Source: Calliopsis andreniformis (lineage: Eukaryota; Arthropoda; Insecta; Hymenoptera; Andrenidae). From it: 64,000 bases of DNA. Location of the stretch: assembly GCF_051401765.1 (NCBI RefSeq), contig NW_027480532.1, forward strand, positions 558,001 through 622,000, written 5' to 3'. The position numbers and the translations under genes are program-made. Below, piece by piece: positions 26,892 to 39,404 of the stretch (position 1 is the stretch's first letter; every line of letters starts with the position of its first letter). The notes under the pieces were generated by a model that saw nothing but the letters and a program-made list of their open reading frames with translations, searched no databases and was not told the DNA's origin.

Positions 26892-27390
26892 GTCAATTCT
26901 CAATACTCAATCTTCAATCCTCCATTCTCAATCCTCAATCCTCAATCCTCAATCCTCAATCTTCAATCCTCAATACTCAATCCTCAATCCTCAATCCTCA
27001 ATCCTGAATCGTCAATCCTCAATCCTCAATTTTCAATCCTCAATACTCAATCTTCAATCCTCAATCCTCAATCCTCAATCCTCAATACTCAATCCTCAAT
27101 ACTCAATCCTCAATACTCAACCATCAACCCTCAGTTCTCAATACTCAATAGAATATCCTGAATTCTCAGTATTCAATACTCAAACCTAAACAGTCAACCC
27201 TCAATCCTCAGTCCTCAATCCTCAATCCTCAATCGTCAATCGTCAGGCTTCAATCCTGAATACCCAATCCTCAGTCTTCAATCTTCAATCCTCAGTCCTC
27301 AATTCTCAATCCTCAATCCTCAGTCCTCAGACCTCAAACCTCAATCCGCAACCCTCAGCCCTCATCCTCATTCCTCAATCCTCAATCGTC
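26892..27390 (+). repeat. Heptamer array with a broken hairpin
   Basis: This 0.5-kb spacer between the two W copies matches about 37.8-38.3 kb at an offset of 10,898 bases. It includes the broken hairpin at 27,155. No other feature is visible. Confidence 0.75.
27155..27172. repeat. Hairpin landmark, broken right arm (TCAGTAT)
   Basis: TCAGTAT replaces TCAGGAT, leaving a 4-bp stem; followed by CAAACCTAAACAG. Confidence 0.88.
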
Positions 27391-27877
27391 AATCCTCAAT
27401 CCTCAATCCTCAACCCTCAATCCTCAATGTTCAATCCTCAATACCCAACCCTCAGTCTTCAATCCTCAATCCTCAATCATCAATCTTCAATCCTCAATAC
27501 TCAATCTTCAATCCTACGTCCCCAATCCTCAACCCTCAACCCTCAATCCTCAATCCGCAATCGTCAGGCTTCAATCCTCAATACTCAATCTTCAATCCTC
27601 AATCCTCAATCCTCATTCCTCAATCCACATTCTTCAATCCTCAATACCCAATCCTCAATCTTCAATCCTCAATCCTCAATCCTCAATTCTCAATCCTCAA
27701 TCCTCTGTCCTAAGTCCTCAAATCTCAATCGTCAACCCCCAGCCCTCATCCTCAATCCTCAATCCTCAATCTTCAACCCTCAATCCTCAATCCTGAAGCA
27801 TCAACCCTCAATCCTCAATCCTCAGTCCTCAAACCTCAATTCTGAATCCTCAATCTTCAGACCTCAGACCTCAAGAA

Positions 27878-28010
27878 TCAGATGTCAATCCTGAATCCTT
27901 AATAGAATATCATCAATTCACAGTTTTCAATTCCCAATACTCAATCTGCAATCTTCAAATCTCTATTCACAAACATCAATTCTCATCACTCAACCCTCAA
28001 CACTCAGTCC
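27878..28010 (+). repeat. 133-bp landmark, subtype L
   Basis: Duplication W partner of 25,118-25,250; hairpin 542 bp further on. Confidence 0.92.
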
Positions 28011-28419
28011 GCAATCCTCAACCTTCAACCCTCAATCCTCAATACTCAATCCTCAATCCTCAATCGTCAATACTTAATACTCAATCTTCAATCCTCAATC
28101 CTCAATCCTCGATCCTCAATCCTCAATCCTCAATCTTCAATCGTCAATACTCAATCTTCAATCCTCAATCCTCAATCCGCAACCCTCAATGCTCAATCCT
28201 CAATCCTCAATCCTCAAACCTCAATCTTCAATCCTCAATACTCAATCTGCAATCCTCAATCCTCAATCCTCAATCCTCAATCCTCAATCGTCGATCCTCA
28301 ATCCCCAATCCTCAATCTTCAATCCTCAATCCTCAATCCCCAATCCTCAATCCTCAATCCTCAATCTTCAATCCTCAATACTCAATCTTCAATCCTCAAT
28401 TCTCAATACTCAATAGAAT

Positions 28420-28437
28420 ATCCTGAATTCTCAGGAT
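28420..28437. repeat. Hairpin landmark, intact
   Basis: Duplication W partner of 25,660. Confidence 0.93.
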
Positions 28438-29592
28438 TCAATACTCAAACCTCAACACGCAACCCCGAATCCTCAACCCTCAATCCTCAATCTTCAATCC
28501 TCAATACTCAATCTTCAATCCTCCATCCACAATCCTCAGACCTCAATCCTCAATCCTCAATCGTCAGGCTTCAATCCTCAGTACTCAATCTTCAATCCTC
28601 AATCCTCAATCGTCATTCGTCAATCCTCATTCTTCAATCCTCAATACCCAATTCTCAATCTTCAATCTTCAACCCTCAATCCTCAACTCTCAATCCTCAA
28701 CCCTCAATCCTCAGACCTCAAACCTCAACCCTCAACCCTCAGGCCTCATCCTCAATCCTCAATCCTCAATCTTCAATCCTCAATGCTCAATCCTCAATTC
28801 TCAATCCTCAATCCTCAATTCTCAGACCTCAAACATCAATACTCAACCCTCAGTCCTCGTCCTCAATCCACAACCATCAATCCTCAATCCTCAATCTTCA
28901 ATCATCGATATTCAATCTTCAGTCCTCAATCCTCAATCCTCAATCCTCAATCCTCAATCCTCAATGTTTAATCCGCAATACCCTATCCTCGATCTTCAAT
29001 CCTCAATCCACAATCCTCAACCCTCAATCCTCATTCTTCAATCCTCAACACCCAATCCTCAATACTCAATCTGCAACCCTCAATACTCAGTCCTCAATCC
29101 TCAATCCTCATTCTTCAATCCTCAATACCCAACCCTCAATCTTCAATCCTCAATCCACAATCCTCAATCCTCAATCCTCATTCTTCAATCCTCAACACGC
29201 AATCCTCAATCTCCAATCCTCAATTCTCAATTCGCAGACCTCAATCCTCAATCTTCAATCCTCAATACTCAATCTTCAATCCTCAATCCTCAATCCTCAA
29301 TCCTCAATCCTCATTCTTCAGTCCTCAACGCCCAATCCACAATCTTCAATCGTCAATCCTCAATCCTCAATTCTCAATCCTCAATCCTCAATCCTCAGAC
29401 CTCAAACATCAATACTCAACCCTCAGTCCTCGACCTCAATCCACAACACTCAATCCTCGATCCTCAATCTTCAATCATCAATATTCAATCTTCAATCCTC
29501 AACCCTCAATCCTCAATACTCAATCCTCAATCCTCAATACTCAATCCTCAATACTCAACCATCAACACTCAGTTCTCAATACTCAATAGAAT

Positions 29593-29610
29593 ATCCTGAA
29601 TTCCCAGTAT
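29593..29610. repeat. Hairpin landmark, broken right arm (CCCAGTAT)
   Basis: Duplication W partner of 26,812. Confidence 0.88.
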
Positions 29611-29984
29611 TCAATACTCAAACCTCAACACTCAACCCTCAATCCTCAATCCTCAATCCTCAATCCTCAATCCTCGATCCTCAATCCTCAATCCTCAATC
29701 TTCAATCGTCAATACTCAATCTTCAATCCTCAATCCTCAATCCGCAACCCTCAATGCTCAATCCTCAATCCTCAATCCTCAAACCTCAATCTTCAATCCT
29801 CAATACTCAATCTGCAATCCTCAATCCTCAATCCTCAATCCTCAATCCTCAATCGTCGATCCTCAATCCCCAATCCTCAATCTTCAATCCTCAATCCTCA
29901 ATCCCCAATCCTCAATCCTCAATCCTCAATCTTCAATCCTCAATACTCAATCTTCAATCCTCAATTCTCAATACTCAATAGAAT

Positions 29985-30002
29985 ATCCTGAATTCTCAGG
30001 AT
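29985..30002. repeat. Hairpin landmark, intact
   Basis: Duplication X partner of 28,420; no 133-bp landmark upstream. Confidence 0.93.
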
Positions 30003-31157
30003 TCAATACTCAAACCTCAACACGCAACCCCGAATCCTCAACCCTCAATCCTCAATCTTCAATCCTCAATACTCAATCTTCAATCCTCCATCCACAATCC
30101 TCAGACCTCAATCCTCAATCCTCAATCGTCAGGCTTCAATCCTCAGTACTCAATCTTCAATCCTCAATCCTCAATCGTCATTCGTCAATCCTCATTCTTC
30201 AATCCTCAATACCCAATTCTCAATCTTCAATCTTCAACCCTCAATCCTCAACTCTCAATCCTCAACCCTCAATCCTCAGACCTCAAACCTCAACCCTCAA
30301 CCCTCAGGCCTCATCCTCAATCCTCAATCCTCAATCTTCAATCCTCAAGGCTCAATCCTCAATTCTCAATCCTCAATCCTCAATTCTCAGACCTCAAACA
30401 TCAATACTCAACCCTCAGTCCTCGTCCTCAATCCACAACCATCAATCCTCAATCCTCAATCTTCAATCATCGATATTCAATCTTCAGTCCTCAATCCTCA
30501 ATCCTCAATCCTCAATCCTCAATCCTCAATGTTTAATCCGCAATACCCTATCCTCGATCTTCAATCCTCAATCCACAATCCTCAACCCTCAATCCTCATT
30601 CTTCAATCCTCAACACCCAATCCTCAATACTCAATCTGCAACCCTCAATACTCAGTCCTCAATCCTCAATCCTCATTCTTCAATCCTCAATACCCAACCC
30701 TCAATCTTCAATCCTCAATCCACAATCCTCAATCCTCAATCCTCATTCTTCAATCCTCAACACGCAATCCTCAATCTCCAATCCTCAATTCTCAATTCGC
30801 AGACCTCAATCCTCAATCTTCAATCCTCAATACTCAATCTTCAATCCTCAATCCTCAATCCTCAATCCTCAATCCTCATTCTTCAGTCCTCAACACCCAA
30901 TCCACAATCTTCAATCGTCAATCCTCAATCCTCAATTCTCAATCCTCAATCCTCAATCCTCAGACCTCAAACATCAATACTCAACCCTCAGTCCTCGACC
31001 TCAATCCACAACACTCAATCCTCGATCCTCAATCTTCAGTCATCAATATTCAATCTTCAATCCTCAACCCTCAATCCTCAATACTCAATCCTCAATCCTC
31101 AATACTCAATCCTCAATACTCAACCATCAACACTCAGTTCTCAATACTCAATAGAAT

Positions 31158-31175
31158 ATCCTGAATTCCCAGTAT
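31158..31175. repeat. Hairpin landmark, broken right arm (CCCAGTAT)
   Basis: Duplication X partner of 29,593. Confidence 0.88.
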
Positions 31176-31957
31176 TCAATACTCAAACCTCAACACTCAA
31201 CCCTCAATCCTCAATCCTCAATCCTCAATCCTCAATCGTCAATTCTCAATACTCAATCTTCAATCCTCCATTCTCAATCCTCAATCCTCAATCCTCAATC
31301 CTCAATCCTCAATCCTCCATTGTCAATCGTCAGGCTTCAATCCTGAATACCCAATCCTCAGTCTTCAATCTTCAATCCTCAGTCCTCAATTCTCAATCCT
31401 CAATCCTCAGTCCTCAGACCTCAAACCTCAATCCGCAACCCTCAGCCCTCATCCTCATTCCTCAATCCTCAATCGTCAATCCTCAATCCTCAATCCTCAA
31501 CCCTCAATCCTCAATGTTCAATCCTCAATACCGAACGCTCAGTCTTCAATCCTCAATCCTCAATCCTCAATCTTCAATCCTCAATACTCAATCTTCAATC
31601 CTCCGTCCTCAATCCTCAACCCTCAATCCTCAATCCTCAATCGTCAGGCTTCAATCCTCAATACTCAATCTTCAATCCTCAATCCTGAATCCTCATTCCT
31701 CAATGCACATTCTACAATCCTCAATACCCAATCCTCAATCTTCAATCCTCAATCCTCAATCCTCAATTCTCAATCCTCAATCCTCAGTCCTAAGCCCTCA
31801 AATCTCAATCCTCAACCCGCAGCCCTCATCCTCAATCCTCAATCCTCAATCTTCAACCCTCAATCCTCAATCCTGAAGCGTCAACCATCAATCCTCAATC
31901 CTCAGTCCTCAAACCTCAATTCTGAATCCTCAATCTTCAGACCTCAGACCTCATCAA

Positions 31958-32090
31958 TCAGATGTCAATCCTGAATCCTTAATAGAATATCATCAATTCA
32001 CAGTTTCCAATACCCAATACTCAATCTGCAATCTTCAAATCTCTATTCACAAACATCAATACTCATCACTCAACCCTCAACACTCAGTCC
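31958..32090 (+). repeat. 133-bp landmark, subtype L
   Basis: TTTCCAATACCC form with CATCAATACTCATC; hairpin 542 bp further on. Confidence 0.92.
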
Positions 32091-32499
32091 GCAATCCTCA
32101 ACCTTCAACCCTCAATCCTCAATACTCAATCCTCAATCCTCAATCGTCAATACTCAATACTCAATCTTCAATCCTCAATCCTCAATCCTCAATCCTCAAT
32201 CCTCAAACCTCAATCTTCAATCGTCAATACTCAATCTTCAATCCTCAATCCTCAATCCGCAACCCTCAATGCTCAATCCTCAATCCTCAATCCTCAAACC
32301 TCAATCTTCAATCCTCAATACTCAATCTGCAATCCTCAATCGTCAATCCTCAATCCTCAATACTCAGTCGTCGATCCTCAGTCCCCAATCCTCAATCTTC
32401 AATCCTCAATCCTCAATCCCCAATCCTCAATCCTCAATCCACAATCTTCAATCGTCAATACTCCATCTTCAATCCTCAATTCTCAATACTCAATAGAAT

Positions 32500-32517
32500 A
32501 TCCTGAATTCTCAGGAT
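32500..32517. repeat. Hairpin landmark, intact
   Basis: 542 bp after the landmark start at 31,958; right flank CAACACGCAACCCTG. Confidence 0.93.
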
Positions 32518-32866
32518 TCAATACTCAAACCTCAACACGCAACCCTGAATCCTCAATCCTCAATCCACAATCCTCAATCTTCAATCCTCAATACTCAATC
32601 TTCAATCCTCCATCCTCAATCCTCAGACCTCAAACGTCAATCCGCAACCCTCAGCCCGCATCCTCATTCCTCAATCCTCAATCGTCTATCCTCAGTCCTC
32701 AATCCTCAACCCTCAATCCTCAATGTTCAATCCTCAATACCCTACCCTCAGTCTTCAATCCTCAATCCTCAATCCTCAATCTTCAATCCACAATCCTCAG
32801 TCCTCAAACCTCAATTCTGAACTCTCAATCCTGAATACTCAATCTTCAGCACTCAGTCCGCAACAA

Positions 32867-32999
32867 TCAGTTGTCATTCCTCAATCCTCAGTAGAATATC
32901 CTCAATTCACAGCTTTCAATACTCAATACTCAATCTGCAATCCTCCAACCTGTATCCACAAACATCAATTTTCACCACTCAAACCTCAGCACTCATTCC
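32867..32999 (+). repeat. 133-bp landmark, subtype A, isolated copy
   Basis: Differs from the other A copies by TCAGTTGTCATTCC at the start and CAAACCTCAGC near the end. It lies 15.6 kb to the right of the next A copy. Confidence 0.9.
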
Positions 33000-33905
33000 T
33001 CAATCCTCAATCCTCAATCCTCAGACCTCAAACATCAATATTCAACCCTCAGTCCTCGTCCTCAATCCACAAACCTCAATCCTCAATCCTCAATCTTCAA
33101 TCATCAATATTCAATCTTCAACCCTCAATCCTCAATCCTCAATCCTCAATCCTCAATCTTCAATCCTCAATACTCAGTCTTCAATCCACAATCCTCAATA
33201 CTCAATCCTCAATCTTCAAACCTCAATACCCAATCCTCAATGCTCAATCCTCAAACTTCAATCCTCAGTTCGCAATCCTCAATCCTCAATCCTCTGACCT
33301 CAGGCATCAATATTCAAGCCTCAGTCCTCGTCCTCAATCCACAACCCTCAATCCTCAATCCTCAATCTTCATTCATCAATATTCAACCTTCTATCCTCAA
33401 TCCTCAACCCTCAATCTTCAATCCTCAATCCTCAATACTCAATCTGCAACACTCAATCCTCAATCCTCATTCCTCAATCCTCATTCTTCAATCCTGGACA
33501 CCCAATCCTCGATTTTCAATCCTCAATCCTCAATCTTCAGTCCTCAATACTCAACTATCAGTCCTCAATTCTCAATACTCAATCCTCAAGCCTCAATCTT
33601 CAATCCTCAATACTCAATCTTCAATCCTCAATCCTCAATCCTCATTCTTCAACCCTCAATACCCAATCCTCAATCTTCAATCCTCAATCCTCAATCCTCA
33701 ATTCTCAATCCTCAATCCTCAATCCTCAGTCCTCAAACCTCAATCGCCAATCCTCAGCCCTCATCCTCAATTCTCAATCCTCAATCATCAATCCTCAATC
33801 CTCAATCCTCATGCCTCAATCCTCAATACTCAATCCTCAGTCATTAACCTCAATCCTGAATCGTCAATCCTGAATTCTCGATCTTCAGACCTCAGACCTG
33901 AACAG

Positions 33906-34038
33906 TCAGATGTCAATCCTCAATCCTCAATAGAATATTATCAATTCACAGTTTTCAATACACAATACTCAATCTGCAATCTTCAAATTTCTATCCACAA
34001 ACATCAATTCTCATCACTCAACCCTCAACACTCAGTCC
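33906..34038 (+). repeat. 133-bp landmark, subtype Y without PstI
   Basis: CTGCAATC replaces CTGCAGTC, so the PstI-type site is absent. It follows the one-base deletion near 33,844. Confidence 0.9.
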
Positions 34039-34604
34039 CCAATCCTCAATCTTCAATCCTCAATCCGCAATCCTCAACCCTCAACACTCAGTCCCCAATC
34101 CTCAATCTTCAATCCTCAATCGTCAATCCTCAATCCTCAATCCTCATCCCTCAATCCTCAATGTTCAATCCTCAATACCCAACACTCAGTCTTCAATCCT
34201 CAATCCTCAATCCTCAATCTTCAATCCTCAATACTCAATCTTCAATCCTCCGTCCTCAATCCTCGACCCTCAATCCTCAATCCTCAATCGTCAGGCTTCA
34301 ATCCACAATACTCAATCTTCAATCCTCAATCCTCAATCCTCATTCCTCAATCCACATTCTACAATACTCAATACCCAATCCTCAATCTTCAATACTCAAT
34401 CCTCAATCCTCAATTCTCAATCCTCAATCCTCAGTCCTAAGTCCTCAAATCTCAATCCTCAACCCGCAGCCCTCATCCTCAATCCTCAATCCTCAATCTT
34501 CAACCCTCAATCCTCAATCCTGAAGCGTCATCCCTCAATCCTCAATCCTCAGTCCTCAAACCTCAATTCTGAACCCTCAATCTTCAGACCTCAGACCTCA
34601 TCAA

Positions 34605-34737
34605 TCAGATGTCAATCCTGAATCCTTAATAGAATATCATCAATTCACAGTTTCCAATACCCAATACTCAATCTGCAATCTTCAAATCTCTATTCACAAA
34701 CATCAATTCTCATCACTCAACCCTCAACACTCAGTCC
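34605..34737 (+). repeat. 133-bp landmark, subtype L
   Basis: TTTCCAATACCC form at the right end of the diverged block P copy 3; corresponds to 1,973-2,105. Confidence 0.92.
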
Positions 34738-35254
34738 GCAATCCTCAACCTTCAACCCTCAATCCTCAACACTCAATCCTCAATCCTCAATCGTCAATAC
34801 TTAATACTCAATCTTCAATCCTCAATCCTCAATCCTCGATCCTCAATCCTCAATCCTCAATCTTCAATCGTCAATACTCAATCTTCAATCCTTCGTCCCC
34901 AATCCTCAACCCTCAACCCTCAATCCTCAATCCGCAATCGTCAGGCTTCAATCCTCAATACTCAATCTTCAATCCTCAATCCTCAATCCTCATTCCTCAA
35001 TCCACATTCTTCAATCCTGAATACCCAATCCTCAATCTTCAATCCTCAATCCTCACTCCTCAATTCTCAATCCTCAATCCTCTGTCCTAAGTCCTCAAAT
35101 CTCAATCGTCAACCCTCAGCCCTCATCCTCAATCCTCAATCCTCAATCTTCAACCCTCAATCCTCAATCCTGAAGCATCAACCCTCAATCCTCAATCCTC
35201 AGTCCTCAAACCTCAATTCTGAATCTTCAATCTTCAGACCTCAGACCTCAAGAA

Positions 35255-35387
35255 TCAGATGTCAATCCTGAATCCTTAATAGAATATCATCAATTCACAG
35301 TTTTCAATACCCAATACTCAATCTGCAATCTTCAAATCTCTATTCACAAACATCAATCCTCATCACTCAACCCTCAACACTCAGTCC
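35255..35387 (+). repeat. 133-bp landmark, subtype L
   Basis: TTTTCAATACCC form with CATCAATCCTCATC, preceded by GAATCTTCAATC. In duplication Y copy 1. Confidence 0.92.
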
Positions 35388-35781
35388 GCAATCCTCAACC
35401 TTCAACCCTCAATCCTCAATACTCAATCCTCAATCCTCAATCGTCAATACTTAATACTCAATCTTCAATCCTCAATCCTCAATCCTCAATCCTCAATCCT
35501 CATTCTTCAATCCTCAACACCCAATCCACAATCTTCAATCGTCAATCCTCAATCCTCAATTCTCAATCCTCAATCCTCAATCCTCAGACCTCAAACATCA
35601 ATACTCAACCCTCAGTCCTCGTCCTCAATCCACAACACTCAATCCTCGATCCTCAATCTTCAATCATCAATATTCAATCTTCAATCCTCAATCCTCAATC
35701 CTCAATACTCAATCCTCAATCCTCAATACTCAATCCTCAATACTCAACCATCAACACTCAGTTCTCAATACTCAATAGAAT

Positions 35782-35799
35782 ATCCTGAATTCTCAGTAT
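35782..35799. repeat. Hairpin landmark, broken right arm (TCAGTAT)
   Basis: In duplication Y copy 1; followed by CAAACCTCAACACTC. Confidence 0.88.
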
Positions 35800-36581
35800 T
35801 CAATACTCAAACCTCAACACTCAACCCTCAATCCTCAATCCTCAATCCTCAATCCTCAATCGTCAATTCTCAATACTCAATCTTCAATCCTCCATTCTCA
35901 ATCCTCAATCCTCAATCCTCAATCCTCAATCCTCAATCCTCCATCCTCAATCGTCAGGCTTCAATCCTGAATACCCAATCCTCAGTGTTCAATCTTCAAT
36001 CCTCAGTCCTCAATTCTCAATCCTCAATCCTCAGTCCTCAGACCTCAAACCTCAATCCGCAACCCTCAGCCCTCATCCTCATTCCTCAATCCTCAATCGT
36101 CAATCCTCAATCCTCAATCCTCAACCCTCAATCCTCAATGTCCAATCCTCAATACCCAACACTCAGTCTTCAATCCTCAATCCTCAATCCTCAATCTTCA
36201 ATCCTCAATACTCAATCTTCAATCCTCCGTCCTCAATCCTCAACCCTCAATCCTCAATCCTCAATCGTCAGGCTTCAATCCTCAATACTCAATCTTCAAT
36301 CCTCAATCCTGAATCCTCATTCCTCAATCCACATTCTACAATCCTCAATACCCAATCCTCAATCTTCAATCCTCAATCCTCAATCCTCAATTCTCAATCC
36401 TCAATCCCCAGTCCTAAGTCCTCAAATCTCAATCCTCAACCCGCAGCCATCATCCTCAATACTCAATCCTCAATCTTCAACCCACAATCCTCAATCCTGA
36501 ATCATCATCCCTCAATCCTCAATCCTCAGTCCTCAAACCTCAATTCTGAATCCTCAATCTTCAGACTTCAGACCTCAAGAA

Positions 36582-36714
36582 TCAGATGTCAATCCCGAAC
36601 CATTAATAGAATATCATCAATTCACAGTTTTCAATACCCAATACTCAATCTGCAATCTTCAAATCTCTATTCACAAACATCAATTCTCATCACTCAACCC
36701 TCAACACTCAGTCC
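36582..36714 (+). repeat. 133-bp landmark, subtype L, CCCGAACC form
   Basis: AATCCCGAACCATTAATAG replaces AATCCTGAATCCTTAATAG; hairpin 542 bp further on. Confidence 0.92.
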
Positions 36715-37123
36715 GCAATCCTCAACCTTCAACCCTCAATCCTCAATACTCAATCCTCAATCCTCAATCGTCAATACTTAATACTCAATCTTCAATCCTC
36801 AATCCTCAATCCTCGATCCTCAATCCTCAATCCTCAATCTTCAATCGTCAATACTCAATCTTCAATCCTCAATCCTCAATCCGCAACCCTCAATGCTCAA
36901 TCCTCAATCCTCAATCCTCAAACCTCAACCTTCAATCCTCAATACTCAATCTGCAATCCTCAATCCTCAATCCTCAATCCTCAATCCTCAATCGTCGATC
37001 CTCAATCCCCAATCCTCAATCTTCAATCCTCAATCCTCAATCCCCAATCCTCAATCCTCAATCATCAATCTTCAATCCTCAATACTCAATCTTCAATCCT
37101 CAATTCTCAATACTCAATAGAAT

Positions 37124-37141
37124 ATCCTGAATTCTCAGGAT
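37124..37141. repeat. Hairpin landmark, intact
   Basis: Duplication Y copy 1. Confidence 0.93.
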
Positions 37142-38052
37142 TCAATACTCAAACCTCAACACGCAACCCCGAATCCTCAATCCTCAATCCTCAATCTTCA
37201 ATCCTCAATACTCAATCTTCAATCCTCCATCCACAATCCTCAGTTCTCAATCCTCAACCCTCAATCGTCAGGCTTCAATCCTCAATACTCAATCTTCAAT
37301 CCTCAGTCCTCAATCGTCATTCGTCAATCCTCATTCTTCAATCCTCAATACCCAATCCTCAATCTTCAATCTTCAACCCTCAATCCTCAACTCTCAATCC
37401 TCAACCCTCAATCCTCAGACCTCAAACCTCAACCCTCAACCCTCAGCCCTCATCCTCAATCCTCAATCCTCAATCTTCAATCCTCAATCCTCAATCCTCA
37501 ATTCTCAATCCTCAATCCTCAATCCGCAGACCTCAAACATCAATACTCAACCCTCTGTCCTCGTCCTCAATCCACAACCATCAATCCTCAATCCTCAATC
37601 TTCAATCATCGATATTCAATCTTCAGTCCTGAATCCTCAATCCTCAATCCTCAATCCTCAATCCTCAATGTTCAATCCGCAATACCCAATCCTCGATCTT
37701 CAATCCTCAATCCACAATCCTCAATCCTCAATCCTCATTCTTCAATCCTCAACACCCAATCCTCAATACTCAATCTGCAACCCTCAATACTCAGTCCTCA
37801 ATCCTCAATCCTCAATCCTCAATCCTCAATACTCAATCCTCAATTCTCAATCCTCAATCTTCAATCCTCAATACTCAATCCTCAATCCTCAATCCTCAAT
37901 CCTGAATCGTCAATCCTCAATCCTCAATTTTCAATCCTCAATACTCAATCTTCAATCCTCAATCCTCAATCCTCAATCCTCAATACTCAATCCTCAATAC
38001 TCAATCCTCAATACTCAACCATCAACCCTCAGTTCTCAATACTCAATAGAAT

Positions 38053-38070
38053 ATCCTGAATTCTCAGTAT
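38053..38070. repeat. Hairpin landmark, broken right arm (TCAGTAT)
   Basis: Followed by CAAACCTAAACACTC, like 27,155. Confidence 0.88.
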
Positions 38071-38859
38071 TCAATACTCAAACCTAAACACTCAACCCTC
38101 AATCCTCAGTCCTCAATCCTCAATCCTCAATCGTCAATCCTCAATACTCAATCTTCAATTCTCCATTCTCAATCCTCAATTCTCAATCCTCAATCCTCAA
38201 TCCTCAATCCTCCATCCTCAATCGTCAGGCTTCAATCCTGAATACCCAATCCTCAGTCTTCAATCTTCAATCCTCAGTCCTCAATTCTCAATCCTCAATC
38301 CTCAGTCCTCAGACCTCAAACCTCAATCCGCAACCCTCAGCCCTCATCCTCATTCCTCAATCCTCAATCGTCAATCCTCAATCCTCAATCCTCAACCCTC
38401 AATCCTCAATGTTCAATCCTCAATACCCAACCCTCAGTCTTCAATCCTCAATCCTCAATCATCAATCTTCAATCCTCAATACTCAATCTTCAATCCTACG
38501 TCCCCAATCCTCAACCCTCAACCCTCAATCCTCAATCCGCAATCGTCAGGCTTCAATCCTCAATACTCAATCTTCAATCCTCAATCCTCAATCCTCATTC
38601 CTCAATCCACATTCTTCAATCCTCAATACCCAATCCTCAATCTTCAATCCTCAATCCTCAATCCTCAATTCTCAATCCTCAATCCTCTGTCCTAAGTCCT
38701 CAAATCTCAATCGTCAACCCTCAGCCCTCATCCTCAATCCTCAATCCTCAATCTTCAACCCTCAATCCTCAATCCTGAAGCATCAACCCTCAATCCTCAA
38801 TCCTCAGTCCTCAAACCTCAATTCTGAATCTTCAATCTTCAGACCTCAGACCTCAAGAA

Positions 38860-38992
38860 TCAGATGTCAATCCTGAATCCTTAATAGAATATCATCAATT
38901 CACAGTTTTCAATACCCAATACTCAATCTGCAATCTTCAAATCTCTATTCACAAACATCAATCCTCATCACTCAACCCTCAACACTCAGTCC
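38860..38992 (+). repeat. 133-bp landmark, subtype L
   Basis: Duplication Y partner of 35,255-35,387. Confidence 0.92.
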
Positions 38993-39386
38993 GCAATCCT
39001 CAACCTTCAACCCTCAATCCTCAATACTCAATCCTCAATCCTCAATCGTCAATACTTAATACTCAATCTTCAATCCTCAATCCTCAATCCTCAATCCTCA
39101 ATCCTCATTCTTCAATCCTCAACACCCAATCCACAATCTTCAATCGTCAATCCTCAATCCTCAATTCTCAATCCTCAATCCTCAATCCTCAGACCTCAAA
39201 CATCAATACTCAACCCTCAGTCCTCGTCCTCAATCCACAACACTCAATCCTCGATCCTCAATCTTCAATCATCAATATTCAATCTTCAATCCTCAATCCT
39301 CAATCCTCAATACTCAATCCTCAATCCTCAATACTCAATCCTCAATACTCAACCATCAACACTCAGTTCTCAATACTCAATAGAAT

Positions 39387-39404
39387 ATCCTGAATTCTCA
39401 GTAT
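39387..39404. repeat. Hairpin landmark, broken right arm (TCAGTAT)
   Basis: Duplication Y partner of 35,782; the one-heptamer loss between Y copies lies about 50 bases downstream. Confidence 0.88.

Larger units (their letters stand above)
28107..29671 (+). repeat. Tandem duplication X, copy 1 (period 1,565)
   Basis: This starts about 230 bases after the subtype L landmark at 27,878. The landmark itself was therefore not duplicated, while the hairpin at 28,420 was. Confidence 0.88.
27391..29672 (+). repeat. Duplication W, copy 2
   Basis: This is the second copy of 24,631-26,891. Its right two thirds were duplicated again in tandem (duplication X), so W is older than X in this part of the array. 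Confidence 0.87.
29672..31236 (+). repeat. Tandem duplication X, copy 2 (period 1,565)
   Basis: This directly follows copy 1. The hairpin at 29,985 has no 133-bp landmark upstream, as expected from where the duplication began. Confidence 0.88.
29664..32294 (+). repeat. Block T, copy 1
   Basis: This matches 51,452-54,082 at a constant offset of 21,788 bases over about 2.6 kb with scattered substitutions (for example CAAGGCTC near 30,347 against CAATGCTC). It holds the subtype L landmark at 31,958. Confidence 0.85.
32295..33007 (+). repeat. Heptamer array between blocks T and P3
   Basis: This holds the intact hairpin at 32,500 and the only subtype A landmark right of 17.3 kb (32,867). The lead-in near 32,720-32,860 resembles 8.77-8.92 kb and 16.97-17.11 kb. 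Confidence 0.78.
33008..34737 (+). repeat. Higher-order block P, partial diverged copy 3
   Basis: This matches about 418-2,105 (and its copy at 17.4-19.1 kb) with several small indels. The offset to copy 1 is 32,591 at the left and 32,632 at the right. A one-base deletion near 33,844 (TCATTAACC where copies 1 and 2 have TCATCAAACC) shifts the reading frame. In this copy it creates a longer open frame (33,240-34,523) by joining two frames of the same peptide repeat. The middle contains a subtype Y landmark without its PstI site. Confidence 0.8.
34861..38465 (+). repeat. Tandem duplication Y, copy 1 (3.6 kb)
   Basis: This is followed directly by a second copy. The offset is 3,605 bases to about 35,840 and 3,598 after it, because copy 2 lost exactly one heptamer from a run of TCAATCC near 39,440. 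It contains subtype L landmarks at 35,255 and 36,582, a hairpin at 37,124 and broken hairpins at 35,782 and 38,053. Confidence 0.92.
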
